From Lachnospiraceae bacterium UBA7481 (lineage in GTDB: Bacteria > Bacillota > Clostridia > Lachnospirales > Lachnospiraceae): a DNA stretch of 10,985 bases. The position numbers and the translations under genes are program-made. Location of the stretch: NCBI GenBank assembly GCA_002478505.1, contig DLOP01000069.1, forward strand, positions 3,767 through 14,751. The letters are read 5' to 3'. How positions within the stretch are numbered: the first letter of the stretch is position 1; every line of letters starts with the position of its first letter. The notes below the pieces were generated by a model. That model was not told the DNA's origin. It searched no databases and saw only the letters and a list, made by a program, of their open reading frames with translations. This document shows, in pieces, positions 1-6,647 of the stretch.

Positions 1-157
1 ACCGCTGTTTCCCCATCTATCATAAGCTGGACTTTATTGACATTACTCAGCTCCGCCAAGGAATTTACGATGGAATAAATCGCCACCTCTGATGTGACAT
101 TATATGGCTGCGTTAAAAATGCGCTGTCCAGATTCACATAGCATGTACCTTGATCCG
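1..157 (-). pseudogene. Inverted C-terminal fragment of a second GerMN-domain gene
   Basis: Read on the minus strand, bases 149 to 1 encode about 49 residues, beginning GTCYVNLDSAFLTQ and ending IDGETAV, in frame without a stop. They align without gaps to bases 440-588 of the plus-strand GerMN gene, with about 129 of 149 bases identical by hand count. About 20 bases differ, mostly at third codon positions, and only four residues change (T to A, P to S, T to A, I to L). The C-terminus runs off the left edge. On the N-terminal side similarity stops near 149-157, and the same frame meets a stop around 210, so the fragment has lost its N-terminal half. It is either a truncated paralogue, a rearrangement, or sequence from a related strain joined in error. 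That this is GerMN sequence is clear; its biological reality is not. Confidence 0.75.
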
Positions 158-652
158 CTGACGGATCTGGCTGGGAAGCCGGTTGGCGTAATGACGGCGG
201 ATATGTTTATTGATAATCAGGGTTCGGAGATCAATGCCTACGAACAGGCCAATATTAAATTATATTTTGCCAATGAAGAGGGAAATGCATTGATCGAAGT
301 CAACCGGCTGGTAATATATAACAGCAACATAGCGATGGAAAGGGTAGTCGTGGATCAGCTGATCGCGGGACCGAGCAATACGGAATCCTATCCGACGATC
401 AATCCCGCAGCAAAGATCAATTCGGTTACAATAACTGACGGCACATGCTATGTGAATCTGGACAGTACGTTTTTGACGCAGCCATATAATGTTACGCCGG
501 AAGTGACGATTTATTCTATCGTAAATTCCCTTGCGGAGCTTAGCAATGTCAACAAAGTTCAGATCATGATAGATGGGGAAACAGCGGTACAGTATCGTGA
601 AAACATCAGTTTCGAGAATACATTCACAAGGAATCTTGATCTGATCGAATAA
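104..652 (+). CDS. GerMN-domain protein, 5'-truncated at an inversion junction
   Basis: The protein is the C-terminal GerMN domain of a protein that normally has two such domains. GerMN is the domain of the B. subtilis spore germination and sporulation protein GerM, usually exported as a lipoprotein. From residue 17 (DPLTDLAGKP) the sequence reads like the linker between the first and second domains. The second domain runs from about residue 49 (IKLYFANEEG) through LIAGPSN and GTCYVNLDS to MIDGETAVQY and the C-terminus. The apparent ATG at 104 lies inside the inverted fragment and has no ribosome binding site, so the first 16 residues are probably not native. The signal peptide and first domain are missing. 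comEC follows after 38 bases in the same direction, suggesting co-transcription. Domain assignment is firm; whether the gene is really broken in the cell is uncertain. Confidence 0.7.
   Translation: MAALKMRCPDSHSMYLDPLTDLAGKPVGVMTADMFIDNQGSEINAYEQANIKLYFANEEGNALIEVNRLVIYNSNIAMERVVVDQLIAGPSNTESYPTINPAAKINSVTITDGTCYVNLDSTFLTQPYNVTPEVTIYSIVNSLAELSNVNKVQIMIDGETAVQYRENISFENTFTRNLDLIE
152..167. repeat. Short palindrome at the GerMN inversion junction
   Basis: GATCCG (152-157) and CGGATC (162-167) form a perfect six-base inverted repeat around CTGA. It sits where homology to the inverted GerMN copy ends and the plus-strand linker coding begins. GATCCG is compatible with both flanking reading frames, so it may be the microhomology through which the two pieces were joined. 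Confidence 0.5.
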
Positions 653-690
653 AATGAAGAGACTTTCTTTTCGGGAAAGGTGGGGATAGG

Positions 691-2943
691 ATGATGCGAA
701 GGCCGCTATGCGCAGCCTCTCTTGTCTGTATTGCCCTGATCTTTTGGTGGCTTTGTATTAAAGGACCGCCGAAAGCGGATGTATCTGCATGGACAGACCG
801 TAATCTTTTAATCAGCGGTACCGTCAGCGGAAAAGAAATCAGGGGAGAAACGCAGGTAGTATATCTTAGTAATATCGCATTCTGCGATATGGAATCACCG
901 TTTTGGGAAGATTCCTTTCAATCAATTAATGACACGGATGATACATATGGGCTGATCTGCTATATGCAGCAGGAGGCACCGCCGATGGGCGCAACGGTTT
1001 TGCTTACAGGAAAAATGACTGTATTCGCTATGGCAACCAATCCGGGAGAATTTGACCAAAATCGATATTATCGGTTACAGGGATATTGTGGAAAAGTATC
1101 GGTAACAGAAATCGTCAGTGTTTCGGAAGAATATGATGCGTTCAGGGAGGGCTTGTACCGGATCCGCTGCTATCTGTCTTGTGTTTTGGATGCTTCGCTG
1201 GATGAGCGGGATGCTTCCGTGATGCGGGCAATGCTCTTGGGGGAAAAACTTCAGATGGACCGGGACATCAAGAAGCTTTATCAGACCAACGGTATCGCAC
1301 ATATTCTGGCAATCAGCGGACTGCATATCAGCATGATCGGAGTCGGGTTATATCAGCTCTTTAAACGACTTGCGCTGCCACTTTATGTATCAGGGGGACT
1401 TGCCATGCTGGGCATGACTGCTTATGCAATTATGACCGGCGGCAGCGCCTCAACGGTCCGTGCGGTAGTGATGTTTGGATTTATGGTCATGGCAGCCTGC
1501 GTAAGAAGAAGTTATGACCTGCCTACGGCACTGTCCGTGGCGGCGTTGTGCACAACAATTTCGGAACCATATGTGCTGTATCAGTCGGGATTCTGGATGT
1601 CTTATATGGCTGTTTTCGGCGTGGCGGTCCTGTATCCTGCCCTAATGGATGGGATTGATATCAAAGAGAAAAGGCTGCGTATGCTTTGCAATGCCGCAAT
1701 CGGAGGATTGTGTGTCAATCTTGCAACGCTGCCTGTGCTGTTGATGAGTTATTATGAATATCCGGTTTATTCCATATTCCTGAATCTGCTGGTTATTCCG
1801 CTGATGAGCGTGCTGCTTCCGGCGGGAATCATTACGGTTATGGCAGGCTGTGTTTTTCTGCCTTTAGGAAAGGCTGTGGGGATGCTTGTCCATGTGATCT
1901 TATGTGTCTATGAGTGGCTCTGCAGCGCGGCGATGAACCTGCCGGGAAGAAGCTGGATCGCCGGTGCGCCGGGAACCGTAAAGATCATTATATTTTATAG
2001 CATTTTGATATTGATTGCACTGTCGGGGAAAAAGATTGGGAAAAAGAGACTGCGCCGGATGAAAGTGTATATCCGGTTTCTGTTGATTGCAGTTGTGGTT
2101 CTGATGATGGGGCTGCGGGCGGAAGAAGGGCTTTGTATAACCATGCTGGACGTGGGGCAGGGTGACGGGATATTCATCCGCGCAGAAGGAATTACCTGCA
2201 TGATCGACGGCGGAAGTTCTTCTAAAAGTCATTTGGCGGAGTATCAGATAATGCCGTTCCTAAAACATGAGGGGATCAGCGAAATTGATTATTGGCTGAT
2301 CACGCATCCGGATGAGGATCATTGCAGCGGATATCAGGAAATGATGGAGATGGGAAAGGGAAATGCAATTACTGTGCATACGCTTGTGCTTCCGGATGCC
2401 TATGGCATCAGGGAAAGCTGTGCAGAGCTGATCGCGCTGGCGGAGAGGAATGGCGTTCAGGTGTTATTGTTGTCAAGCGGTGAATGTATTCAGGCAGGAA
2501 GGCTGAAACTTACGGTACTGCATCCCAGAGAAGGATACTGGACTGAGGATATCAATGAAAACTCGCTGGTTGTTTCCGTGGAATATGAGGATTTCTGCGG
2601 GGTCTTTACAGGAGACGCCACGGCAGAAAGCGAGCGGGAAGTCATCCAATACTGGGAAGAGTATGGATGCCGTCAAGTACAGCTGTTAAAGGTCGGACAT
2701 CATGGTTCCTCGACCTCCACTTCGGAAGCCTTTTTGAAATACTGCAGTCCACTGACAGCCATGATTTCCTGTGGGCGGAATAACCGTTACGGGCATCCGC
2801 ATGAGGAGATTGTAGAACGGCTGGAACAATATGGCTGCAGGATATACCGGACAGATAAAAGCGGGGCGGTAACCGTGTATGTCAGGGATGGGAAGATGTG
2901 GATAGAGGAATATCTGGCATTTCATGCTTTGCGATCAGAATGA
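691..2943 (+). CDS. comEC: ComEC/Rec2 DNA internalization channel
   Basis: This membrane protein carries single-stranded transforming DNA across the cytoplasmic membrane. Its 750 residues are close to the usual family size (about 750-800). The order is N-terminal helices plus an OB-like DUF4131 segment (about 1-150), the polytopic Competence domain (about 175-475, with HILAISGLHISM at 204-215), and a C-terminal metallo-beta-lactamase domain from about 483. That domain keeps MLDVGQGDG (485-493), the metal motif HPDEDH (539-544), FTGDA (639-643), GHHGSS (669-674) and GRNNRYGHPH (695-704), so it looks catalytically complete, which fits a role in degrading the non-transported strand. The start has an AGGTGGGG ribosome binding site a few bases upstream; ATG at 694 is an equal alternative. 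The neighbouring GerMN gene points the same way. No terminator is evident after the stop, and a convergent small gene ends 31 bases on. Confidence 0.95.
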   Translation: MMRRPLCAASLVCIALIFWWLCIKGPPKADVSAWTDRNLLISGTVSGKEIRGETQVVYLSNIAFCDMESPFWEDSFQSINDTDDTYGLICYMQQEAPPMGATVLLTGKMTVFAMATNPGEFDQNRYYRLQGYCGKVSVTEIVSVSEEYDAFREGLYRIRCYLSCVLDASLDERDASVMRAMLLGEKLQMDRDIKKLYQTNGIAHILAISGLHISMIGVGLYQLFKRLALPLYVSGGLAMLGMTAYAIMTGGSASTVRAVVMFGFMVMAACVRRSYDLPTALSVAALCTTISEPYVLYQSGFWMSYMAVFGVAVLYPALMDGIDIKEKRLRMLCNAAIGGLCVNLATLPVLLMSYYEYPVYSIFLNLLVIPLMSVLLPAGIITVMAGCVFLPLGKAVGMLVHVILCVYEWLCSAAMNLPGRSWIAGAPGTVKIIIFYSILILIALSGKKIGKKRLRRMKVYIRFLLIAVVVLMMGLRAEEGLCITMLDVGQGDGIFIRAEGITCMIDGGSSSKSHLAEYQIMPFLKHEGISEIDYWLITHPDEDHCSGYQEMMEMGKGNAITVHTLVLPDAYGIRESCAELIALAERNGVQVLLLSSGECIQAGRLKLTVLHPREGYWTEDINENSLVVSVEYEDFCGVFTGDATAESEREVIQYWEEYGCRQVQLLKVGHHGSSTSTSEAFLKYCSPLTAMISCGRNNRYGHPHEEIVERLEQYGCRIYRTDKSGAVTVYVRDGKMWIEEYLAFHALRSE

Positions 2944-2974
2944 TCGTTGTAAAATGTTCTCTGCGTTGGTGGCG

Positions 2975-3163
2975 TTAAGGGTGCTCTGGTTTGTCCGACG
3001 TTTTCTTAGCGTCTGCCTGTTTGGATACGGGATATCCATTCCCTTGAAGGTCGGTGGTCTGGGTGCACTGTTGATCCTGATCGTTTTTTCCTTTTGGTCT
3101 GCTGCTTTCCCAAACTCCCTCGGGGATCGTGTTGACAGGTTTTTTGTACTCTACGGCTTTCAT
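2975..3163 (-). CDS. Small hydrophilic protein of unknown function (62 aa)
   Basis: I do not recognise this protein. It has 62 residues, starts MKAVEYKKPVNTIPEGVW and ends TSDKPEHP. It is rich in K, D, Q, P and T, has one cysteine, and shows no membrane segment or signal peptide, so it looks cytosolic and possibly disordered. It is preferred over overlapping frames because GAGGTGA stands three bases before the ATG; this is short spacing for a strong site. It converges on comEC with 31 bases between stops and no visible terminator. The membrane-protein gene upstream ends at 3292, 128 bases away and in the same direction, so it could be read from that transcript. No good promoter of its own was found in 3164-3291. 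Existence as a gene is moderately supported; function is unknown. Confidence 0.55.
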   Translation of the reverse strand: MKAVEYKKPVNTIPEGVWESSRPKGKNDQDQQCTQTTDLQGNGYPVSKQADAKKTSDKPEHP

Positions 3164-3215
3164 AGTTCACCTCGTTTCCGCGCTGCTTTTTGCGCAATTA
3201 TTGATCGGCGCTTTC

Positions 3216-3234
3216 ATGATCCTTTATTGATCAT
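3216..3234. repeat. Small inverted repeat upstream of the 62-aa gene
   Basis: ATGATC (3216-3221) and GATCAT (3229-3234) form a perfect six-base inverted repeat with a seven-base loop, about 55 bases upstream of the small minus-strand gene. It has no T-run on either side, so it is not a standard terminator. It could be an operator or RNA hairpin. Confidence 0.3.
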
Positions 3235-3291
3235 AGTATCCCGTATTTAGAAATATTTATGCAGCGTGGAAATATATAAAAGTGAAATATG

Positions 3292-4146
3292 TTATGTACT
3301 GATTCCGCCAAGCCGCGCAATAATTGCATCACGGTATTCCGTATGATGGGGCATTCCTCCGCCCAGTCCCCCGAGTTTTGGAAACATGAGCTTGAAGTAG
3401 CTGCCGTTCTTCATGGTGATAAAGCATTTTATAGAGCCAAGCCAACCATTTTTGATCTTGCAGCTTTGGATGTCTGTCAAGGGGAAGCGTCCTCCAATAT
3501 CAGCCAATAGGATATCAGCGGTGACCTCCTGCAGATCAGTCTCACTGACATTCGGTATGTCATCGAACTGATAGTAATATTTGGTCATCCCGCAGTCGGT
3601 CATGACAAGATGATTCTGGGTGATACCAATATAAATAGAACGTGAGTTGTACTTTTTTTTCATTAGCGCCACTGTTCCGCCGTCTTTATCGGGGTGCAGC
3701 CTGTCCTCCATAGGAACACACCCTGAAAACACGCAGATCACACTGGATTCGTATGCCATCGCGTGTATGCCGGCCAGTAAGGTCTCTCCATCAGGTATGT
3801 ATTTCGCCAGGTTATGCCGCATATTTGTCTCGTCAAAGACATCGGAGGACTTCACGGTTTCGGCGGAAACAGAAGAGAAATCAATGACGGCGGAAGGCTG
3901 ATTTCCCGCTTTTTTTCGGGCGGAAAGCAGGGCTGGCAATGTATATCCGAAACCAAGCACCAGAAAAAATACGCCAATCATGAAAATGCTTTTGGTAATA
4001 TTAACAAGGTTTTGGCTTGCAGTCCCACTCTCCCGGTTTGTCACCACAAGATATCCAGCAATTCCGAAGCATATCAATGCAATACATAAGCAGGAAAGAA
4101 ACATAAATATAACTAATCTTTTTGCTTTTTTTACATCCTTGTCCAT
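3292..4146 (-). CDS. Two-helix membrane protein with a possible PH-like cytoplasmic domain
   Basis: The protein has 284 residues from the chosen start. Two hydrophobic helices are evident, at about 11-35 (LVIFMFLSCLCIALICFG) and 53-75 (SIFMIGVFFLVLGFGYTL). The first is preceded by several lysines and the second is followed by RKK, which predicts both termini inside the cell. The remaining 200 residues are soluble. Blocks such as YIGITQNHLVMTD, FPLTDIQSCKIKNG and a terminal helix EYRDAIIARLGG have the beta-strand/C-terminal-helix rhythm of bacterial PH-like domains (bPH or YcxB type), but this is inference from pattern only. AAGGAG (4157-4162) lies ten bases before the ATG at 4146; an in-frame ATG at 4197 has no such site. 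The gene is oriented against its housekeeping neighbours, with the small 62-residue gene downstream on the same strand. Function unknown. Confidence 0.75.
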   Translation of the reverse strand: MDKDVKKAKRLVIFMFLSCLCIALICFGIAGYLVVTNRESGTASQNLVNITKSIFMIGVFFLVLGFGYTLPALLSARKKAGNQPSAVIDFSSVSAETVKSSDVFDETNMRHNLAKYIPDGETLLAGIHAMAYESSVICVFSGCVPMEDRLHPDKDGGTVALMKKKYNSRSIYIGITQNHLVMTDCGMTKYYYQFDDIPNVSETDLQEVTADILLADIGGRFPLTDIQSCKIKNGWLGSIKCFITMKNGSYFKLMFPKLGGLGGGMPHHTEYRDAIIARLGGIST

Positions 4147-4197
4147 ACAAAGTTTTCTCCTTAACAAATTTGTATTTGTCTGATGGTCTATACACAC

Positions 4198-4324
4198 AAA
4201 CGCTTCGCTCTATGCCCGTATTTCCCGCCTCGCTCAGTCATTTGGTTTGTCATTATGGACTGTTTCGACAGTAGTATATCATGTCATTCCATATAAGTCT
4301 ATGGCTTTTGCGGGCAAATACCCT
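4198..4324. other. Divergent intergenic stretch upstream of the membrane-protein gene
   Basis: This gap separates the minus-strand membrane protein from yggS. It holds a hairpin ACTGT-TTCG-ACAGT (4259-4272) with a UUCG tetraloop. On the minus strand CATAAT, just downstream of that hairpin, could be a -10 box, but no matching -35 is visible. I see no gene here. Confidence 0.35.
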
Positions 4325-4365
4325 TTGCCTGTACACAAGTATTGATGTATAATGTTCGCAAAGGG
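4313..4365. promoter_or_regulatory. Overlapping inverted repeats around the yggS promoter
   Basis: CCCTTTGC (4321-4328) and GCAAAGGG (4358-4365) form a perfect eight-base inverted repeat that brackets the -35 and -10 boxes. A second, mutually exclusive repeat, GGCAAA (4313-4318) with TTTGCC (4324-4329), overlaps the -35. The arrangement is what an operator for a dimeric regulator would look like, though chance is not excluded. No regulator is identifiable. Confidence 0.4.
4325..4353 (+). promoter_or_regulatory. Sigma-A promoter of yggS
   Basis: TTGCCT (4325-4330) and a perfect TATAAT (4348-4353) are separated by 17 bases. Transcription would start near 4360, giving a leader of about 110 bases before the yggS ATG at 4471. 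Confidence 0.8.
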
Positions 4366-4373
4366 CAGAGTCA

Positions 4374-4435
4374 AGCGGCCGGGAAAGCAGATGCCAAGTT
4401 TACTTGGGCAGATGCTTTTCCGGGATTTTGCCGCT
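4374..4435 (+). ncRNA. Structured 5' leader of yggS (long stem-loop)
   Basis: AGCGGC (4374-4379) pairs with GCCGCT (4430-4435). Within it CCGGGAAAGCA pairs with TGCTTTTCCGG through one G·U pair, and the tip TGCCAAG-ttta-CTTGGGCA pairs with one bulge. The whole is one interrupted hairpin of about 62 bases lying between the yggS promoter and its ribosome binding site. No T-run follows (CTTAAAG), so it is not a standard terminator. Whether it is a regulatory leader, a processing site or a dispersed repeat cannot be told from one copy. Confidence 0.5.
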
Positions 4436-4470
4436 CTTAAAGACAGTTAGGAAAAGGCAGGGATTTTATC

Positions 4471-5175
4471 ATGTGCAGTAATCTTACTTATATGAAACAA
4501 AATATTGAAGTGATCAGAGAGAAAATGGCGAATGCGGCGCAGTCTGCCGGCAGAAGAACAGAGGATATACTGCTTCTTGCCGCATGCAAAACGCGGTCCA
4601 CGGAAGAAGTGAAAGAGAGCGCGCGCCTTGAGATCGATCTGTTTGGTGAGAATCATGTGCAGGAGCTGGTCGAGAAAAAAGACGCGGATGCGTATCTGGG
4701 AAAACCGGCGCATCTGATCGGGCATCTTCAGACCAATAAGATCAAATATGTATTGGGCAGGGCGGAACTGATCCAGAGTATGGACAGTGAGCATCTGCTG
4801 ATTGCGTTAGAGAAAGCCGCAGCTAAGCGGGACATGGTGCAGGATGTCTTGATCGAAGTTAATATCGGAGCAGAAGAAAGCAAGACGGGACTGGCGGCTG
4901 ATAACTTGTGGAGGATGCTGGAACTTTCGGCGGCGCAGCCGCATATCAGAGTGAAAGGTCTGATGACGATCCCACCAGCGAATACTACGGATCTGGAGAA
5001 CCGTAAATACTTTGAAAAGACGCGTCTGCTTTTTGAAAAAGCGAAGGATCTAAAATATGATAATGTTTCCATGGAGATCCTTTCGATGGGGATGAGCCAG
5101 GATTATGAAAATGCGATTCTGGAAGGAAGCACGATGATCAGGGTGGGATCTTTAATATATGGAGCGAGAGTCTAA
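4471..5175 (+). CDS. yggS: YggS/PLPBP pyridoxal-phosphate homeostasis protein
   Basis: This is a soluble PLP-binding protein of the YggS/YlmE/PROSC family. It has the fold of the alanine racemase N-terminal barrel but no racemase C-domain, and it buffers free pyridoxal phosphate. The 234 residues are the standard length. The PLP lysine is K40 in LLAACKTRS. Other family signatures are LFGENHVQEL, HLIGHLQTNK, the phosphate-loop region LSMGMSQDYENAI, and the closing MIRVGSLIYGAR. The start is supported by AGGAAAAGGCAGGGA just upstream and by the promoter and leader before it. In many Gram-positives this gene sits by sepF/ylmG in the division cluster; here it stands alone between a membrane-protein gene and holA, so no partner can be inferred from context. 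Confidence 0.93.
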   Translation: MCSNLTYMKQNIEVIREKMANAAQSAGRRTEDILLLAACKTRSTEEVKESARLEIDLFGENHVQELVEKKDADAYLGKPAHLIGHLQTNKIKYVLGRAELIQSMDSEHLLIALEKAAAKRDMVQDVLIEVNIGAEESKTGLAADNLWRMLELSAAQPHIRVKGLMTIPPANTTDLENRKYFEKTRLLFEKAKDLKYDNVSMEILSMGMSQDYENAILEGSTMIRVGSLIYGARV

Positions 5176-5228
5176 GGAAGCGTTGATTAAATCACCGATT
5201 TCTTAGAGCCTCCGGCGGATACACACGA

Positions 5229-5263
5229 ATTTGCAAAGGAATATGCTGCTTCGCAGCGCAAAT
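5229..5263 (+). other. Hairpin in the yggS–holA gap
   Basis: ATTTGC (5229-5234) pairs with GCAAAT (5258-5263), and GCTGC-TTC-GCAGC (5245-5257) forms the upper stem directly next to the lower one, leaving a one-sided ten-base bulge. The structure covers the upstream in-frame start codons TTG 5231 and ATG 5243, which supports the downstream GTG at 5303 as the holA start. There is no T-run, so it is not a terminator. Confidence 0.4.
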
Positions 5264-5302
5264 CCAGCAGGAGAAGCAAAAAGAAAGGTCAAGGTTGTAT
5301 CA

Positions 5303-6364
5303 GTGGAAATAAAAAGTATTAATGACGTCAGACAATACCTGGAAAAGATGCTGCAGGAGATCAAGGATGGGAAGCCGAAGCAGGCATATCTTTTATATGG
5401 GGAAGAAGAATACTTGAAGCGTCAGTATAAAGACAAGTTTCTGCAGGCGTTGACAGATCCGGAGGATACGATGAATTTTCATCGGTTTGAAGGAAATAAA
5501 ATTGATGTGCAGGAGGTTATCTCATTGGCTGATACGCTGCCGTTTTTTGCGGATTACAGAACGATTCTGATTATAGATTCCGGGTGGTTTAAGTCTTCCT
5601 GTGAGGAAATGGCGGAATATTTAAAGCATCCCTCGGAGACGGTACATTTTCTCTTTGTGGAGAAGGAGATGGACAAGCGAGGCAAATTGTATAAGACCAT
5701 AAATAAAAACGGTGTAGATATTGATTTTAAAGAGATGGATAAGCCGTCGGTCCACCGCTGGATGGCGGGGGTGGCAGCAGGAGGGGGAATGAAGATTTCC
5801 GCCGGTGCAATGGAGCTTCTGACACAGCGCATTGGACTTGATCTGGGGACAATCCGCAATGAGATGGTGAAACTGTTAAGTTATACGCATGGCAGGAACG
5901 AGATTTTGGAAGCGGATGTTGAAGTTCTGGTTGCACGCAGTCTGGAAGACAGGGTTTTTGAAATGGTGGAGGCGATTGTCGGGAAACAGCAGAAGAAAGC
6001 GTTGCAGCTATATTACGATCTGCTTTCATTGCAGAAAAGACCAAATGATGTTTTGTATCTGCTGACAAGACAGTTTAATAATATGATGCAGGCGAAGGAG
6101 TTGAAAAACAAGGGATATGATAAAAGCGGCATTGCCAGAAAGATGAATCTGCCGGCCAATCAGACGTTTCTTGCAGATAAGTACCCTCGTCAGGCAGCGG
6201 GATATAGTGTGGAAGATCTGAAAATGATAGTGACAGACTGCGTGGAGACGGAGGCGGCGATCAAGTCGGGACGGATCGCGGATAAGCTGGGGGTAGAGCT
6301 GCTGATCGTAAAGTATAGCGCAGAATATGGGCAGGGGAATTGCCGCTTCCCTGCCCATGCCTAG
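5303..6364 (+). CDS. holA: DNA polymerase III subunit delta
   Basis: HolA opens the beta sliding clamp within the clamp-loader complex during replication. From the GTG at 5303 the protein has 353 residues, slightly above the usual 330-345. The N-terminal signature is QAYLLYGEEEYLKRQY, where the family has a P-loop-like fold without a Walker A site. It is followed by FEGNKIDVQEV, ADTLPFFADYRTILI and, further on, the helical collar domain with LLTRQFNNMMQAKEL. The GTG start is chosen because AAGG lies eight bases upstream and the next in-frame codons give EIKSINDVRQYL. TTG 5231 and ATG 5243 are also in frame but lie in a hairpin with weak sites. comEC–holA proximity is common in Clostridia; here three genes separate them. 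The last residues, GQGNCRFPAHA, are encoded by a GC-rich hairpin and may be an extension of the usual C-terminus. Confidence 0.9.
   Translation: MEIKSINDVRQYLEKMLQEIKDGKPKQAYLLYGEEEYLKRQYKDKFLQALTDPEDTMNFHRFEGNKIDVQEVISLADTLPFFADYRTILIIDSGWFKSSCEEMAEYLKHPSETVHFLFVEKEMDKRGKLYKTINKNGVDIDFKEMDKPSVHRWMAGVAAGGGMKISAGAMELLTQRIGLDLGTIRNEMVKLLSYTHGRNEILEADVEVLVARSLEDRVFEMVEAIVGKQQKKALQLYYDLLSLQKRPNDVLYLLTRQFNNMMQAKELKNKGYDKSGIARKMNLPANQTFLADKYPRQAAGYSVEDLKMIVTDCVETEAAIKSGRIADKLGVELLIVKYSAEYGQGNCRFPAHA
6326..6359 (+). other. GC-rich hairpin overlapping the holA 3' end
   Basis: GGGCAGGG (6329-6336) and CCCTGCCC (6349-6356) are perfect complements, extended by T-A, A-T and a G·U pair at the base. The stem lies inside the last codons of holA and ends three bases before the stop codon. 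No T-run follows, so it is not a canonical terminator; it could protect the transcript's 3' end or be a former terminator that the frame now reads through. Confidence 0.45.
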
Positions 6365-6412
6365 AGGTGATAAGAGATGATAAGATGTGATGTACTATAT
6401 CTGGTAAGATTC

Positions 6413-6437
6413 TACTAAAGATTTACCATCTTTAGTA
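6413..6437. repeat. Perfect 10-base inverted repeat after holA
   Basis: TACTAAAGAT (6413-6422) and ATCTTTAGTA (6428-6437) are exact complements around TTACC. Neither side has a T-run, so it is not an intrinsic terminator. It may be an operator, an RNA processing stem or a relic of a mobile element. Confidence 0.5.
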
Positions 6438-6502
6438 TAGCAAATAAATTACTGTTTTGATAAAAATTGAGTGAATATGCGTAATTATGACGTGAAGTAT
6501 GT

Positions 6503-6529
6503 AAAAAGGGCTTTTTGGGGCTCTTTTTT
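6503..6529. terminator. Intrinsic terminator for the holA transcript
   Basis: AAAAAGGGC (6503-6511) pairs with GCTCTTTTT (6520-6528) with one G·U pair, and the stem runs into a T-rich tail. It also reads as a terminator on the minus strand because of the A-run on its left side. It lies about 140 bases past the holA stop codon. Confidence 0.65.
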
Positions 6530-6599
6530 ACTTGTTTAGAAAAGTTGAGAGAATAAATATAGGCATTGAAGTAAAAAAATATATTTTATGTTAACCATA

Positions 6600-6608
6600 T
6601 GATATAAT
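6600..6608 (+). promoter_or_regulatory. Extended -10 promoter of a small transcription unit
   Basis: TGATATAAT gives a perfect TATAAT with the TG of an extended -10. No good -35 box stands 17 bases upstream, but extended -10 promoters can do without one. It points into 6615-6832, which ends at a terminator. Confidence 0.5.
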
Positions 6609-6647
6609 AAAAAATACGGCGCAAAAATTTATATTGAGGAGCGATTT

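Noticed and set aside
3006..3197. Second minus-strand frame of 63 codons, one base out of phase with the small gene
   Set aside because: It lacks a ribosome binding site at its ATG and overlaps the better-supported frame at 2975-3163.
2924..3250. Plus-strand frame of 108 codons with hydrophobic product overlapping the comEC end
   Set aside because: It has no ribosome binding site and lies opposite the 62-residue minus-strand gene, which has a GAGGTGA site; the hydrophobic character follows from reading that strand backwards.
4728..5072. Minus-strand frame inside yggS
   Set aside because: Shadow of a fully conserved PLP-binding protein; no independent start signal.
5231..5302. Upstream holA start codons (TTG 5231, ATG 5243)
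   Set aside because: They lie in a hairpin with poor spacing to any ribosome binding site, and the added residues do not resemble HolA; GTG 5303 fits better.
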